From positions 160,727 through 224,726 of the forward strand of contig DAONJS010000003.1 of the NCBI GenBank assembly GCA_035405785.1: a stretch of DNA of 64,000 bases, given 5' to 3'. The DNA comes from BPGX01 sp035405785. GTDB lineage: Bacteria > Bacteroidota > Bacteroidia > B-17B0 > Aurantibacillaceae. The notes beneath the pieces are model-generated. The model ran no database searches, was not told the DNA's origin, and saw only the letters and a list, made by a program, of their open reading frames with translations. Positions 46,353 through 54,947 of this stretch are shown piece after piece (within the stretch, counting starts at the first letter, position 1; each line of letters starts with the position of its first letter). The translations under genes were made by a program, and so were the position numbers.

Positions 46353-47954
46353 ATGAATAAAACACTCATCTTTACCGCCAGTGTGCTTGCAATAGGTAGT
46401 AATTTGCTATTTTCTCAACAAAAAGTTTCAGAAAAATTGAATTCTCAATTAAAAGAAACAACAAAAACAATTTCTAAAGAAATTGCATCAAAAGTTCCAC
46501 CAAGTAAAATAAAAGGTTACAATTTACAATTCAATCTTCTAAATTGTAAAGACACAATGCTGTTTTTAGCCAAATATACTTTTGATAAGCAATACATTGT
46601 TGATACCTGCAAAAAAGTAAAAAACGGAAAAGCAACTTTTAAATCTGATAAAGAAATTGAAAAAGGTGTGTATTTTATTGTAAGTCAGGATAAAGTAAGA
46701 TATTTTGATTTTTTTATTAATGAAAATAATAAATTTTCAATTAGCGGAGATATAAAAGAAATAAGAACTTTCAAAGTAAATGGCTCAAAAGAAAATGAAA
46801 AATTTTTAGAGTATATTAAGTTCATCGCTACTAAAAATGAAATGTTTGGAAAATTGAGAGATAAGGCACAACAAATGCCTAAAAAGGACTCTGCGGAATT
46901 TATGGAAAGAGAAGTAAAGCAACTTAATGATGATGTCAAAAAATTTCAAAAAGAATTTTATTTAGCAAACAAGGGAAGTTTTTTAGCAGATGTTATCAAC
47001 TTACAAATTTCTAAAGAACCTGATGAAGTGCCTAAAGCATCTAATGGTCGCCCTGATAGTATTTTTGTTTATCATTATATTAAATCTCATTATTGGGATA
47101 ATGTCAATTTTAAGGATGATAGATTATTGATTACGCCATTTTTCGGAGAAAAATTCAAAAACTATTTTGAAAGAATTATCCCACAAATTCCAGATAGTGC
47201 TATTGTTGAAATTGATAATATACTTGGAAAATGCGACCCCAAAAGCGATATGTTTAAATTTTTATTAGCGTATTTAACGCCTTATTATGAAGCACATAAA
47301 GTAATGGGATTTGATAAAGTTTTTGTACATATTATTGATAAATATATCAGAACAGGTCTTGCTGATGAATTATATGATGAAAATGTCAGAAAAAAAATTA
47401 TAGAAAGAGGTGATATATTAAAACCATTATTGATAGGAAGTCAGGCACCAGAATTGCTAATGATAGATACTACGGGAGGAAAAATAACTAATAAAATGGG
47501 CTTTGATACTGCAAGAACAAGTGAAGGGGTTACAAAATTATATTATGCTAATGTAGAAAAAATCACGCCTTTACTTATTTCATTATATCAAACAAAAGCC
47601 GATTATATTATTCTTGTTTTTTGGGATGTGGATTGTGGGCATTGTCAAAAAGAAATACCTGAATTAGTAAAAACTTACAATGAATTAAAACAAAAATATG
47701 ATGTAAAAGTATTTGCTGTATACACACATACTGAATACGATAAATGGAGAAAATTTATAATAGAGAAAAAATTAAATTTTATCAATGTATATGACCCGGT
47801 TCATATCAATAATATCCGTGAAAAATATGATATTTTTTCAACCCCTGTTATTTATTTATTAGATAAAAATAAAATAATCCGTGCTAAAAAATTATCTCAC
47901 GAATCAATTCCTAAAATTATTGAATTTTTAGAAAAAGAAAAGAACAAAAAATAA
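46353..47954 (+). CDS. TlpA-like thioredoxin-fold protein with DUF4369/DUF5106-like front part
   Basis: 533 residues from the ATG at 46353 (an in-frame TTG at 46335 is earlier). A signal peptide ends near residue 22. Residues about 50-150 resemble DUF4369 (YNLQFNLLNCKDTMLFLAKY). The middle is helical, as in DUF5106 proteins. Residues about 365-533 are a thioredoxin fold with redox motif Cys-Gly-His-Cys (FWDVDCGHCQKEIPEL, Cys about 427 and 430) and the cis-Pro strand STPVIYLLD. It is probably a periplasmic disulfide or thiol oxidoreductase; its target is unknown. Confidence 0.85.
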   Translation: MNKTLIFTASVLAIGSNLLFSQQKVSEKLNSQLKETTKTISKEIASKVPPSKIKGYNLQFNLLNCKDTMLFLAKYTFDKQYIVDTCKKVKNGKATFKSDKEIEKGVYFIVSQDKVRYFDFFINENNKFSISGDIKEIRTFKVNGSKENEKFLEYIKFIATKNEMFGKLRDKAQQMPKKDSAEFMEREVKQLNDDVKKFQKEFYLANKGSFLADVINLQISKEPDEVPKASNGRPDSIFVYHYIKSHYWDNVNFKDDRLLITPFFGEKFKNYFERIIPQIPDSAIVEIDNILGKCDPKSDMFKFLLAYLTPYYEAHKVMGFDKVFVHIIDKYIRTGLADELYDENVRKKIIERGDILKPLLIGSQAPELLMIDTTGGKITNKMGFDTARTSEGVTKLYYANVEKITPLLISLYQTKADYIILVFWDVDCGHCQKEIPELVKTYNELKQKYDVKVFAVYTHTEYDKWRKFIIEKKLNFINVYDPVHINNIREKYDIFSTPVIYLLDKNKIIRAKKLSHESIPKIIEFLEKEKNKK

Positions 47955-47978
47955 TTTTCAAATGTAGTAAGTTTTGTT

Positions 47979-47986
47979 TAATTTTG
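47979..47986 (+). promoter_or_regulatory. -7 element upstream of the GT2 gene
   Basis: TAATTTTG, a full match to TAnnTTTG, 47 bases before the ATG at 48034. No clear -33 TTG. Confidence 0.4.
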
Positions 47987-48033
47987 TGGTAAAATTTTAG
48001 AAAATTATTGAATCAGAAAAGAAGTAATTAAAT

Positions 48034-48783
48034 ATGATTAAAAATAAAAAATTAGTAGTAGTATTGCCTGCTTACAATGCGGCTTTGACATTAGAAAAAA
48101 CTTACAATGAAATCCCGTTTGACATTGTAGATGAAGTGGTTTTAGTGGATGATTGTAGCAAGGATAACACAATAGAAGTAGCCCAAAAAATCGGGATAAA
48201 ACATATTATCAAACACGATGTTAATAAAGGATATGGTGGCAACCAAAAAACCTGCTATGACACTGCTCTTAAATTAGGTGCTGATATTGTAGTAATGTTG
48301 CATCCCGATTATCAATATACTCCAAAACTTATTCATAGCATGGCATATTTGATTGCTAACGAAGTTTATCCCGTCGTATTAGGTTCAAGAATATTAGGAG
48401 GAGGTGCTTTAAAAGGTGGAATGCCTTTATACAAATATGTTTTTAACCGCTTTCTTACTCTAACACAAAATATCATTATCTGGCAAAAACTTTCAGAATA
48501 TCATACAGGTTACAGAGCTTTTTCTAAAGAAGTTTTAGAAACTATCAATTATCATGCTAATTCTGATGATTTTGTTTTTGATAATCAAATGCTTTCGCAA
48601 ATTTTTTATGCAGGATTTGAAGTGGCAGAAATCACTTGTCCTACAAAGTATTTCCCCGAAGCAAGTTCTATTAATTTTAGAAGAAGTATCAAATATGGAT
48701 TAGGTGTATTGAACACATCAATTGTCCATAGATTAAACAAATGGGGAATTTTACATTCTGAAATTTATAAACTAAAAAAGTAA
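48034..48783 (+). CDS. Glycosyltransferase family 2 (polyprenyl-phosphate sugar synthase-like)
   Basis: 249 residues. LVVVLPAYNAALTLEKTY, VDEVVLVDDCSKDNT, HDVNKGYGGNQKTCYDTAL and VVMLHPDYQY match the DPM1/DPG-synthase group of GT2 enzymes, with the metal-binding DxD equivalent in HPDYQ. The family makes dolichol- or undecaprenyl-phosphate sugars. There is no C-terminal membrane domain, so it would act peripherally at the inner membrane. It is 4 bases from the next gene and appears to lead a run of small genes to secG. Confidence 0.88.
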   Translation: MIKNKKLVVVLPAYNAALTLEKTYNEIPFDIVDEVVLVDDCSKDNTIEVAQKIGIKHIIKHDVNKGYGGNQKTCYDTALKLGADIVVMLHPDYQYTPKLIHSMAYLIANEVYPVVLGSRILGGGALKGGMPLYKYVFNRFLTLTQNIIIWQKLSEYHTGYRAFSKEVLETINYHANSDDFVFDNQMLSQIFYAGFEVAEITCPTKYFPEASSINFRRSIKYGLGVLNTSIVHRLNKWGILHSEIYKLKK

Positions 48784-48787
48784 TCAA

Positions 48788-49519
48788 ATGGCTATTTACA
48801 GATTTAGAGTTTTTTGGGATGAAAATGAAAATGTTGAGAGAGTTATTCAAATTAAATCATATCAAACTTTTGAAGAGTTCTATAAAATAATAGTAGAATC
48901 TTTTCAACTGCCAACTATTGATACATCAGCATCATTTTTTACATCAGATGATTATTGGGATAAACATTTAGAAATTACCTATAAAGAAGAAGATATTCAA
49001 GGTGGTGAAAAATTAATGCGAAAAACTAAAATCGCATCTTTGATAGAACAGCCGCACCAAAGATTTGTATTGGTATATGACCCAATATTACAATTGACTT
49101 TTAATATTGAATTACTAAAAATTGAATCTGAAAAATTAGTTGATGAAAATGAAAATTTTCCAAAAGTTATTTCATCTAAAAATAAAATTCCAAAAAGAAG
49201 AACTACATTACAAACTAAAAAAAATAACGATTTAAATGCTACATCAAATTTATCCAACAATATATCTGATGATGATATAGATGCTATAATTTATCAAACA
49301 ATGATGAACAAAGAAATATCAGAAGAAGATATTTTGAATGGAAATTTAGATGCTATATTCGGGGATATCAATACGAAAACAAATAAAGATATATTAGAAG
49401 ATGAAGATGATGAAATAATTGAATCTGATGAAATGTTTGAAGAAGAGGACGATATTTTTGATAATGATGATTTTGATAATGACGGATTTTATGATGTGTC
49501 TAATGATAATGAACATTAA
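48788..49519 (+). CDS. Plasmid pRiA4b ORF-3-like family protein
   Basis: 243 residues. The N-terminal 120 residues match the pRiA4b ORF-3/IS1096 TnpR-like fold (PF07929): YRFRVFWDENENVERVIQIK, TFEEFYKIIVESFQL, ASFFTSDDYWDKHLEITY, then FVLVYDPILQLTFNIELL. The C-terminal 100 residues are very acidic (runs of D and E, EDEDDEIIESDEMFEEEDD) and probably disordered. Common in Bacteroidota chromosomes with no known function, despite the mobile-element name; nothing else here suggests mobility. Confidence 0.8.
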   Translation: MAIYRFRVFWDENENVERVIQIKSYQTFEEFYKIIVESFQLPTIDTSASFFTSDDYWDKHLEITYKEEDIQGGEKLMRKTKIASLIEQPHQRFVLVYDPILQLTFNIELLKIESEKLVDENENFPKVISSKNKIPKRRTTLQTKKNNDLNATSNLSNNISDDDIDAIIYQTMMNKEISEEDILNGNLDAIFGDINTKTNKDILEDEDDEIIESDEMFEEEDDIFDNDDFDNDGFYDVSNDNEH

Positions 49520-49533
49520 AATATTTAATTATT

Positions 49534-49725
49534 ATGATTAGGTGGATATTTTGGATACTCGTAATTTTTTGGTTGGCGTCAAAACTTAAATATCTTTTTG
49601 CAGACAACAATTCAAATGACTCTGAAAATATAGATTATTCAAAAACAAAACATTCTGATAATATTTCAAATAAAAAATTATCAGATAATGCAGGTGATTA
49701 TGTAGATTATGAAGAAATTAAATAA
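49534..49725 (+). CDS. DUF4834-like small membrane protein
   Basis: 63 residues. One N-terminal membrane helix (about 3-20, WIFWILVIFWLASKL), a polar linker and the conserved ending GDYVDYEEIK, which is the mark of DUF4834. The next gene begins at the base right after its stop. Function unknown. Confidence 0.75.
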   Translation: MIRWIFWILVIFWLASKLKYLFADNNSNDSENIDYSKTKHSDNISNKKLSDNAGDYVDYEEIK

Positions 49726-50667
49726 ATGAACATCCAAAAATTTAATACATTACTAAATAATTTTAATAATACCGAGTTATCAGAAAATGAAATTTCAGAA
49801 CTTAAAAACCTGATAACACAATACCCTTATTTTTCTGCATCTCACCTTCTTTATTTTGAATACCTTTACAAATCAAATAATGGTCAATACTCTACATTCT
49901 TAAAAAAAATTTCTCATCTTATTCCAGATAGAAAATTTTTCTTTCAACATACTCAAAAAATTCGTTTTCAAACTAACATCACAAATTTCAAAACCGATTC
50001 TCAATTAAATACTCAAAATGATAATCAACCCAATGTTGCTGCTTCTCTAACCAATCCTATTGAAACCATCAACAAAGAAATTAATAAAACTATTGCTGAA
50101 TCTATTGTTCATTCAGAGATTATTGAGATTAAAGAAAATATCAAAGAAAAAGTACAGGAAATAAAATCAAAGTCAGAAGCACAAATCATTAATGAACCTA
50201 TAAAAGAAGAAAATGAAATAAAAGTTGAAGAAATAGCATCTGAAGAAAATAAGGATAACGCTTTACCTAATACATCTTTTTCAAATTTATTGAAAAAATA
50301 TAGTCATTCGCTTCAACAAGATTCAGATGAAAACAATTATTTGAAAATTACTCAAAAGGCCAATACTGATAAAAAAGAAAAAATCAAGCAACAACAAGAA
50401 ATTATTGATAAAATAATCTCTAATCCACCAAAAACAAATAAAATTAATACCACTCAAAAATTCTTTTCTGCCGAAAATAAAGCACGAGAAAGTTTATTAG
50501 AAACAGAAGATTTAGTTACAGAAACATTAGCTCAAATTTATGCCGAACAAGGCAATATACATAAGGCAATTAGAGCTTATGAAATTTTATCTTTGAAATT
50601 TCCAAATAAAAACACTTACTTTGCGGCAAAAATTAAAGAACTAAAAGAAAAACTAACTAAAAAATAA
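49726..50667 (+). CDS. Hypothetical protein with C-terminal TPR-like helix pair
   Basis: 313 residues. The first 85 are helical with aromatic pairs (LITQYPYFSASHLLYFEYLY). The middle (about 90-250) is charged and disordered with many K/E and N. The end (about 265-313) is a TPR-like hairpin, TETLAQIYAEQGNIHKAIRAYEIL then FPNKNTYFAAKI. It begins at the base after the DUF4834 stop and lies 63 bases before secG. In Bacteroidota a TPR protein is often found next to secG, but its role is not known. Confidence 0.75.
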   Translation: MNIQKFNTLLNNFNNTELSENEISELKNLITQYPYFSASHLLYFEYLYKSNNGQYSTFLKKISHLIPDRKFFFQHTQKIRFQTNITNFKTDSQLNTQNDNQPNVAASLTNPIETINKEINKTIAESIVHSEIIEIKENIKEKVQEIKSKSEAQIINEPIKEENEIKVEEIASEENKDNALPNTSFSNLLKKYSHSLQQDSDENNYLKITQKANTDKKEKIKQQQEIIDKIISNPPKTNKINTTQKFFSAENKARESLLETEDLVTETLAQIYAEQGNIHKAIRAYEILSLKFPNKNTYFAAKIKELKEKLTKK

Positions 50668-50696
50668 ATAATGTAAAGGCAATTCTTGAATTGACC

Positions 50697-50730
50697 CTAA
50701 CTAAAAACTCAAAACTAAAAACTAAAAACT
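50697..50730 (+). repeat. AACTAAAAACTCAAAACT repeat forming the secG leader
   Basis: AACTAAAAACTCAAAACTA and further AAAAACT units fill the bases right up to the secG ATG. They have no Shine-Dalgarno sequence but are A-rich, which is what Bacteroidota ribosomes prefer. The same unit is found at 52382-52505 and 62458-62576. Confidence 0.8.
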
Positions 50731-51084
50731 ATGGAAATCGTATTCACAATTCTGCTCATCATTGTATGCATCTTACTTATCTTAGTTGTGCTAATGCAAA
50801 ACTCAAAAGGCGGTGGAATTTCAAGTGATTTCACTACCGCAAATCAAATTATAGGGGTTACTCGTGGTGCTGATTTTATTGAGAAAACCACATGGACATT
50901 GGCAGGTATTATGTTAGCATTAAGTATTTTATTAACACCAAAAGTGAATACAAATAATACTCCAACAGAAAATACAGAATCTACTACTCGTAAAAAAGCT
51001 GCAGGAGCTGTTATGCCTCAAACGCCTGCCGCTCCATTACAGCAAAATAATCAACAACCTGCCAATAATCAACCAACTAAATAA
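50731..51084 (+). CDS. secG: Preprotein translocase subunit SecG
   Basis: 117 residues. Two membrane helices (about 3-22 and 53-70) with the family blocks LVVLMQNSKGGGISSDF between them. The last 45 residues are a T/N/Q/P-rich tail that is long for the family but common in Bacteroidota. It is an accessory subunit of the SecYEG channel in the inner membrane. Confidence 0.93.
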   Translation: MEIVFTILLIIVCILLILVVLMQNSKGGGISSDFTTANQIIGVTRGADFIEKTTWTLAGIMLALSILLTPKVNTNNTPTENTESTTRKKAAGAVMPQTPAAPLQQNNQQPANNQPTK

Positions 51085-51100
51085 AATAAATTGACTTACA

Positions 51101-52381
51101 TTGAACATTTATGTTCATAAGTTTGGTGGAGCATCCTTAAAGGATGCTCTTTCATTTATCAATGTTGCAAAAATTATTCAGCAACTATCTACCCCTTCTA
51201 TTGTTGTGGTTTCTGCTACTGGTAAAACAACCAATGCACTTGAAGATGTTGTAAAATCGGCTTACTTTAAAAAAGATAATCCATTAAAATATCTTGAACA
51301 GGTTAAACAAAATCATTTACAAATTATTCAGAATTTATTTTTAGAATTTGGTCAATCAAAGATTGATGAGGTATCTTTAAATATCAATGAATACTGGGTT
51401 TTTATAGAAAAACAAATCACTAATAATATCTATTTACCATTCGGACAGTTCTATGATCAAATAGTTTCTGTTGGAGAACTTGTTTCAAGTATTATTCTTT
51501 CTGAATATCTTAATTCAATAGGCATTTATCATACATGGGTAGATATTCGTAAAGTTTTAATTACAGATACACAATGGCGTTCAGCAAGTGTAAACCTTGA
51601 AGAATCCGAAAAAATATTTCAGGATACAATATACCCACTTTTAAGTGACCAATCTATCATTCTAACACAGGGATTTATTGGAGGCACTTCAAATGGATAT
51701 ACAACAACATTAGGAAGAGAAGGCTCTGATTATACTGCTGCACTTTTGGCTAATTTTACTAATGCAAAAGAATTGACCATTTGGAAAGATGTTGATGGTG
51801 TATTGAATGCAGACCCCCGATATTTCAAAAATGCTCAAAAAATTGATGAATTAAGCTATTACGATGCTATTGAAATGACTTATTATGGGGCTACTGTTAT
51901 TCACCCAAAAACTATTAAACCACTTCAAAATAAAAATATCCCCTTAAAAGTCAAGTCATTTTTAAAACCTTCAAATGAAGGAACAATTATACATCAACTA
52001 AAAGATAATAAAAGGATTACCACATATACATATTTACCTAATCAAATACTAATTTCATTGCAATCCAATGATTATTCTTTTTTTACCGAATCCCACTTGC
52101 AAGTAGTGTTTCAGATTATTAATCAATTTGGATTTAAACTTAATCTGATGCAAAACACTGCTCTTAATTTTTCTTTCTGTATTACATTTGATGAAATACT
52201 TACACCATCATTTATTAAAGAACTACAAAAACACTTTAAAGTTTTTTACAATGAAAAGGTAGCTATTCTAACCATACGCAATTATGTACCAAACTTTATT
52301 CAATATTTTACAGATGGAAAGGAAATTTTATTAGAGCAAAGAACAAGGCATCATGTTCAGTTTGTTATGAAAGAGAAATAG
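51101..52381 (+). CDS. lysC: Aspartate kinase
   Basis: 426 residues with a TTG start at 51101: the in-frame stop at 51092-51094 and the conserved VHKFGGASLKD at residues 4-14 leave no other choice. Kinase blocks: FGQFYDQIVSVGELVSS, TTLGREGSDYTAALLA, TIWKDVDGVLNADPR. The C-terminal 130 residues should be ACT-like regulatory. It catalyses the first step of Lys/Thr/Met synthesis and is monofunctional, with no homoserine dehydrogenase part. Confidence 0.92.
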   Translation: MNIYVHKFGGASLKDALSFINVAKIIQQLSTPSIVVVSATGKTTNALEDVVKSAYFKKDNPLKYLEQVKQNHLQIIQNLFLEFGQSKIDEVSLNINEYWVFIEKQITNNIYLPFGQFYDQIVSVGELVSSIILSEYLNSIGIYHTWVDIRKVLITDTQWRSASVNLEESEKIFQDTIYPLLSDQSIILTQGFIGGTSNGYTTTLGREGSDYTAALLANFTNAKELTIWKDVDGVLNADPRYFKNAQKIDELSYYDAIEMTYYGATVIHPKTIKPLQNKNIPLKVKSFLKPSNEGTIIHQLKDNKRITTYTYLPNQILISLQSNDYSFFTESHLQVVFQIINQFGFKLNLMQNTALNFSFCITFDEILTPSFIKELQKHFKVFYNEKVAILTIRNYVPNFIQYFTDGKEILLEQRTRHHVQFVMKEK

Positions 52382-52505
52382 AAGTTAATTTTTAATTTTT
52401 AGTTTTGAGTTTTTAGTTAAGCACATTGTTTATGAGAATTGAACATTGAGCATTGAACATTTATTAACTCAAAACTCAAAACTCAAAACTAAAAATTAAA
52501 AACTA
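52382..52505. repeat. Large inverted repeat between convergent lysC and lolA
   Basis: Left arm 52382-52420 (TTTTTAGTTTTGAGTTTTTA type) and right arm 52464-52505 (TCAAAACTCAAAACTAAAAA type) pair over more than 30 bases. The loop holds TTGAACATTGAGCATTGAAC, the TTCAATG repeat family in reverse (52437-52462). It could serve as a two-way transcription stop for the converging genes. Confidence 0.8.
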
Positions 52506-52509
52506 TAGA

Positions 52510-53178
52510 TTATTCTCTCTCATCAACTATTTGGTCTGACTTAAGACCTTTTGTATCATAAACAAATACATTGTCTGCAATGGGTAAATTAGGAGTAAAT
52601 TTTTTTACTGTATAAACATATACTTCTCCATTTTTCATTAGCACTTTTGCCTGAACAATTTGTTTTTTCTTATTGTCTATGTATAATTTGATGGTATGGA
52701 ACTTTTTCTTTTCAGGTTTAATAGCAGGGTAGAGATTGATTACATCACATGAAATTTTACCTACATTTTCTTTCTTATCATATTTATATTTATATCCATT
52801 TTCATAAATGGTAAAAAAATTATTTGGGGTTATTGTTTCATTTTTATCATCGTTAGGATTATAATTTTTAATTGTCAATTCTTTAGAATCTTTATTAAAA
52901 TTCCATAATGTTTTTCCATCACTTACTATCAAATTACCAGGTATTTCTAATCTAAATTTTTCTCCTTTCAATTCTATCTTACCATTTTGTTCTTCTACTT
53001 TCTTTTTTTCTTTATTGTAAATAATTAGTGAATACTCAGAAGTAATTGTAGAATATGTTTTAGTAGATTTACTTACATTATCCAAAATAGCTTTTGCTTT
53101 TGGATCTTTTTCAAGATCTGTTTGCGAAAAAGAAAAAAAAACAGAAAGAAATAATAACGATAAAATATTTAAATTCAT
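52510..53178 (-). CDS. lolA: Outer-membrane lipoprotein carrier protein LolA family
   Basis: 222 residues. A signal peptide ends near residue 19 (FFSFSQ). The mature part has the LolA half-barrel pattern: AKAILDNVSKSTKTYSTITS, then GKIELKGEKFRLEIPGNLIVSDGKTLWNF (the conserved lipid-cup strands), YKYDKKENVGKISCDVINLYP and LYIDNKKKQIVQAKV. It would carry lipoproteins across the periplasm. LolB is generally absent in Bacteroidota. A 21-bp palindrome lies 12 bases ahead of the start. Confidence 0.85.
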   Translation of the reverse strand: MNLNILSLLFLSVFFSFSQTDLEKDPKAKAILDNVSKSTKTYSTITSEYSLIIYNKEKKKVEEQNGKIELKGEKFRLEIPGNLIVSDGKTLWNFNKDSKELTIKNYNPNDDKNETITPNNFFTIYENGYKYKYDKKENVGKISCDVINLYPAIKPEKKKFHTIKLYIDNKKKQIVQAKVLMKNGEVYVYTVKKFTPNLPIADNVFVYDTKGLKSDQIVDERE

Positions 53179-53189
53179 AAGTAATTTAC

Positions 53190-53210
53190 AAATTAGATGA
53201 CATCTAATTT
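53190..53210. promoter_or_regulatory. Perfect 10+1+10 palindrome upstream of lolA
   Basis: AAATTAGATG, one base, CATCTAATTT. The single-base centre makes it unlikely as an RNA hairpin and more like a binding site for a dimeric regulator. It overlaps where lolA transcription is expected to start, 12 bases before its ATG. Confidence 0.45.
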
Positions 53211-53278
53211 AATTAGTTTAATTATCAAAATAAAAATAATAAAACATTTACATCTTAATATTCAAAGAGAGTTTTGAA

Positions 53279-53926
53279 CTATTTCTTTTTATCAGTCGGC
53301 TGTGCTCCTGTAGAAGCAGCAGAAGCGGAAGGTTGTGCCGAAGTAGTGGCAGATGCTGCTGGTTTTGGCTCTTCTTCTACAACATTTCTAGTTGGTTTTA
53401 CACTAACGATGGCTAATTTTTCTGGGTGAAGAATTGTTACACCATTTATTTTTATATCACTACAAAATATAGATTTGCCAACACCTAAATCTGTAATATC
53501 AATTTCTACCACATCTGGTAAATCTTTTACTAATCCTTTCACTTTTACTCTTCTTAAAGACAAATTGAGATGTCCTCCTGCTTTTACACCTTTTGATTGC
53601 CCTTTGGTAACTACTGGTAAGGTAACTGTTACTGGTTTTGATTCATTGACTACTTGTAAATCAATGTGAATAGGGCGGTCTGTAACTTTATGAAATTGAA
53701 TATCTTTTAAAATGCTTGGATAAGTTTTTCCATCTACTTCTAACTGAATTAAATATGTATCTGGAGTGTAAATGATTTTTTTCAAATCTCTTTCATCTAC
53801 TTTAATTGTCAGATTAACATTTTCCCCATAAACATTTCCTGGAACAAATCCTGATTTTTTTAATTGATTTAAATCGCCTTTTGTTTGTGTGTTTCTTTTT
53901 TCTGCTTTTAAACTGATAGTTTTCAT
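53279..53926 (-). CDS. rplY: 50S ribosomal protein L25, CTC/TL5 type
   Basis: 215 residues. N-terminal 5S-rRNA-binding domain: ISLKAEKRNTQTKGDLNQLKKSGFVPGNVYG. The C-terminal TL5 beta domain follows (KGVKAGGHLNLSLRRVKVKG, ITDLGVGKSIFCSDIK). The last 30 residues are an A/S/T/P-rich tail. It binds 5S rRNA in the large subunit and lies 11 bases downstream of prs, a common pair in bacteria. Confidence 0.94.
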   Translation of the reverse strand: MKTISLKAEKRNTQTKGDLNQLKKSGFVPGNVYGENVNLTIKVDERDLKKIIYTPDTYLIQLEVDGKTYPSILKDIQFHKVTDRPIHIDLQVVNESKPVTVTLPVVTKGQSKGVKAGGHLNLSLRRVKVKGLVKDLPDVVEIDITDLGVGKSIFCSDIKINGVTILHPEKLAIVSVKPTRNVVEEEPKPAASATTSAQPSASAASTGAQPTDKKK

Positions 53927-53937
53927 AAATTTTAATT

Positions 53938-54870
53938 TTAAAAGATAAAGTTTGAACTTATTGATTCATAATTATGAACGCTTGTGATTACTTTTGCAAA
54001 TAAATCAGCAACGCTCAATACTTTTATTTTTGGTGATGAATGTTTTAATGGAATTGTATCTGTAATGACTAATTCAGTCAATTGTGATTGCTCAATGTTA
54101 TGTAATGCATTACCCGATAATACGCCATGTGTAGCCATTGCTCTTACACTTTTTGCCCCCTTTTCCATCATCATATTAGCTGCTTTACATAAAGTATTTG
54201 CAGTATCTACTAAATCATCAATTAAAACAATATTTTTACCTTCTATATCTCCAATAGCAGTAATATGATCTACCGCATTTGCTTTTGTTCTTTGTTTGTA
54301 ACAAATTATTAAATCTGCTTTTAAATGTTTAGCATAAGCATTAGCTCTTTTAGAAGCTCCCATATCTGGTGCAGCTATTGCAAGATTAGGTAAATTCAAA
54401 TTTTGTATATATGGTAAAAAGATAGTAGAGGCATATAAATGATCTACTGGAACATCAAAAAATCCCTGAATTTGATCAGCGTGTAAATCCATTGTTATGA
54501 CACGATGTGCACCGGCAGTAGCAATCATGTCTGCTACTAATTTAGCACCGATGGCAACTCTTGGTTGGTCTTTTCTATCTTGACGGGCGTATCCAAAATA
54601 TGGAATAACTGCAATAATATAGTGGGCAGACGCTCTTTTTGCCGCATCAATCATTAGTAATAGTTCCATTATATTATCTGCAGGAGGCATTGTAGATTGT
54701 ACAATGAATACATTTTGTCCTCTTATACTTTCTTCATAAGAAACCTGCATTTCTCCATCACTAAAATTATAGTGATTGATATTACCTAATGGTCTTCCTA
54801 ATGACTGTGCAATTTTATGCGACAATGACAATGATGCAGTGCCACTAAATATCTTAATATCTGTTTTCAT
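53938..54870 (-). CDS. prs: Ribose-phosphate pyrophosphokinase
   Basis: 310 residues. IKIFSGTASLSLSHKIA, FSDGEMQVSYEESIRGQNVFIVQS, the ATP-binding YFGYARQDRKD, MDLHADQIQGFFDVPVDHL and the PRPP loop NIVLIDDLVDTANTL (DDLVDTA). It makes PRPP for nucleotides, His and Trp. It has a full-consensus promoter upstream and is followed by rplY. Confidence 0.96.
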   Translation of the reverse strand: MKTDIKIFSGTASLSLSHKIAQSLGRPLGNINHYNFSDGEMQVSYEESIRGQNVFIVQSTMPPADNIMELLLMIDAAKRASAHYIIAVIPYFGYARQDRKDQPRVAIGAKLVADMIATAGAHRVITMDLHADQIQGFFDVPVDHLYASTIFLPYIQNLNLPNLAIAAPDMGASKRANAYAKHLKADLIICYKQRTKANAVDHITAIGDIEGKNIVLIDDLVDTANTLCKAANMMMEKGAKSVRAMATHGVLSGNALHNIEQSQLTELVITDTIPLKHSSPKIKVLSVADLFAKVITSVHNYESISSNFIF

Positions 54871-54886
54871 TTTTTTTAGAGAGCCG

Positions 54887-54918
54887 CAAATATACTATCT
54901 AATTTTCTTTTTTACAAA
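54887..54918 (-). promoter_or_regulatory. Bacteroidota promoter for prs-rplY
   Basis: On the minus strand TTTG (54918-54915), exactly 20 bases, TATATTTG (54894-54887): full -33/-7 consensus, with the ATG of prs 17 bases further on. Confidence 0.8.
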
Positions 54919-54947
54919 GAAAAATTTTCTTACTGCAAAAAATTATA

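Noticed and set aside
48788..49519. Insertion sequence or resolvase, from the IS1096 TnpR-like family name
   Set aside because: No transposase, terminal inverted repeats or target duplications are visible, and the family is widespread as a chromosomal gene in Bacteroidota.
53475..53669. Plus-strand open frames within rplY, prs, valS and the carboxylase genes
   Set aside because: All lie fully inside well-supported genes on the other strand and show no family motif.
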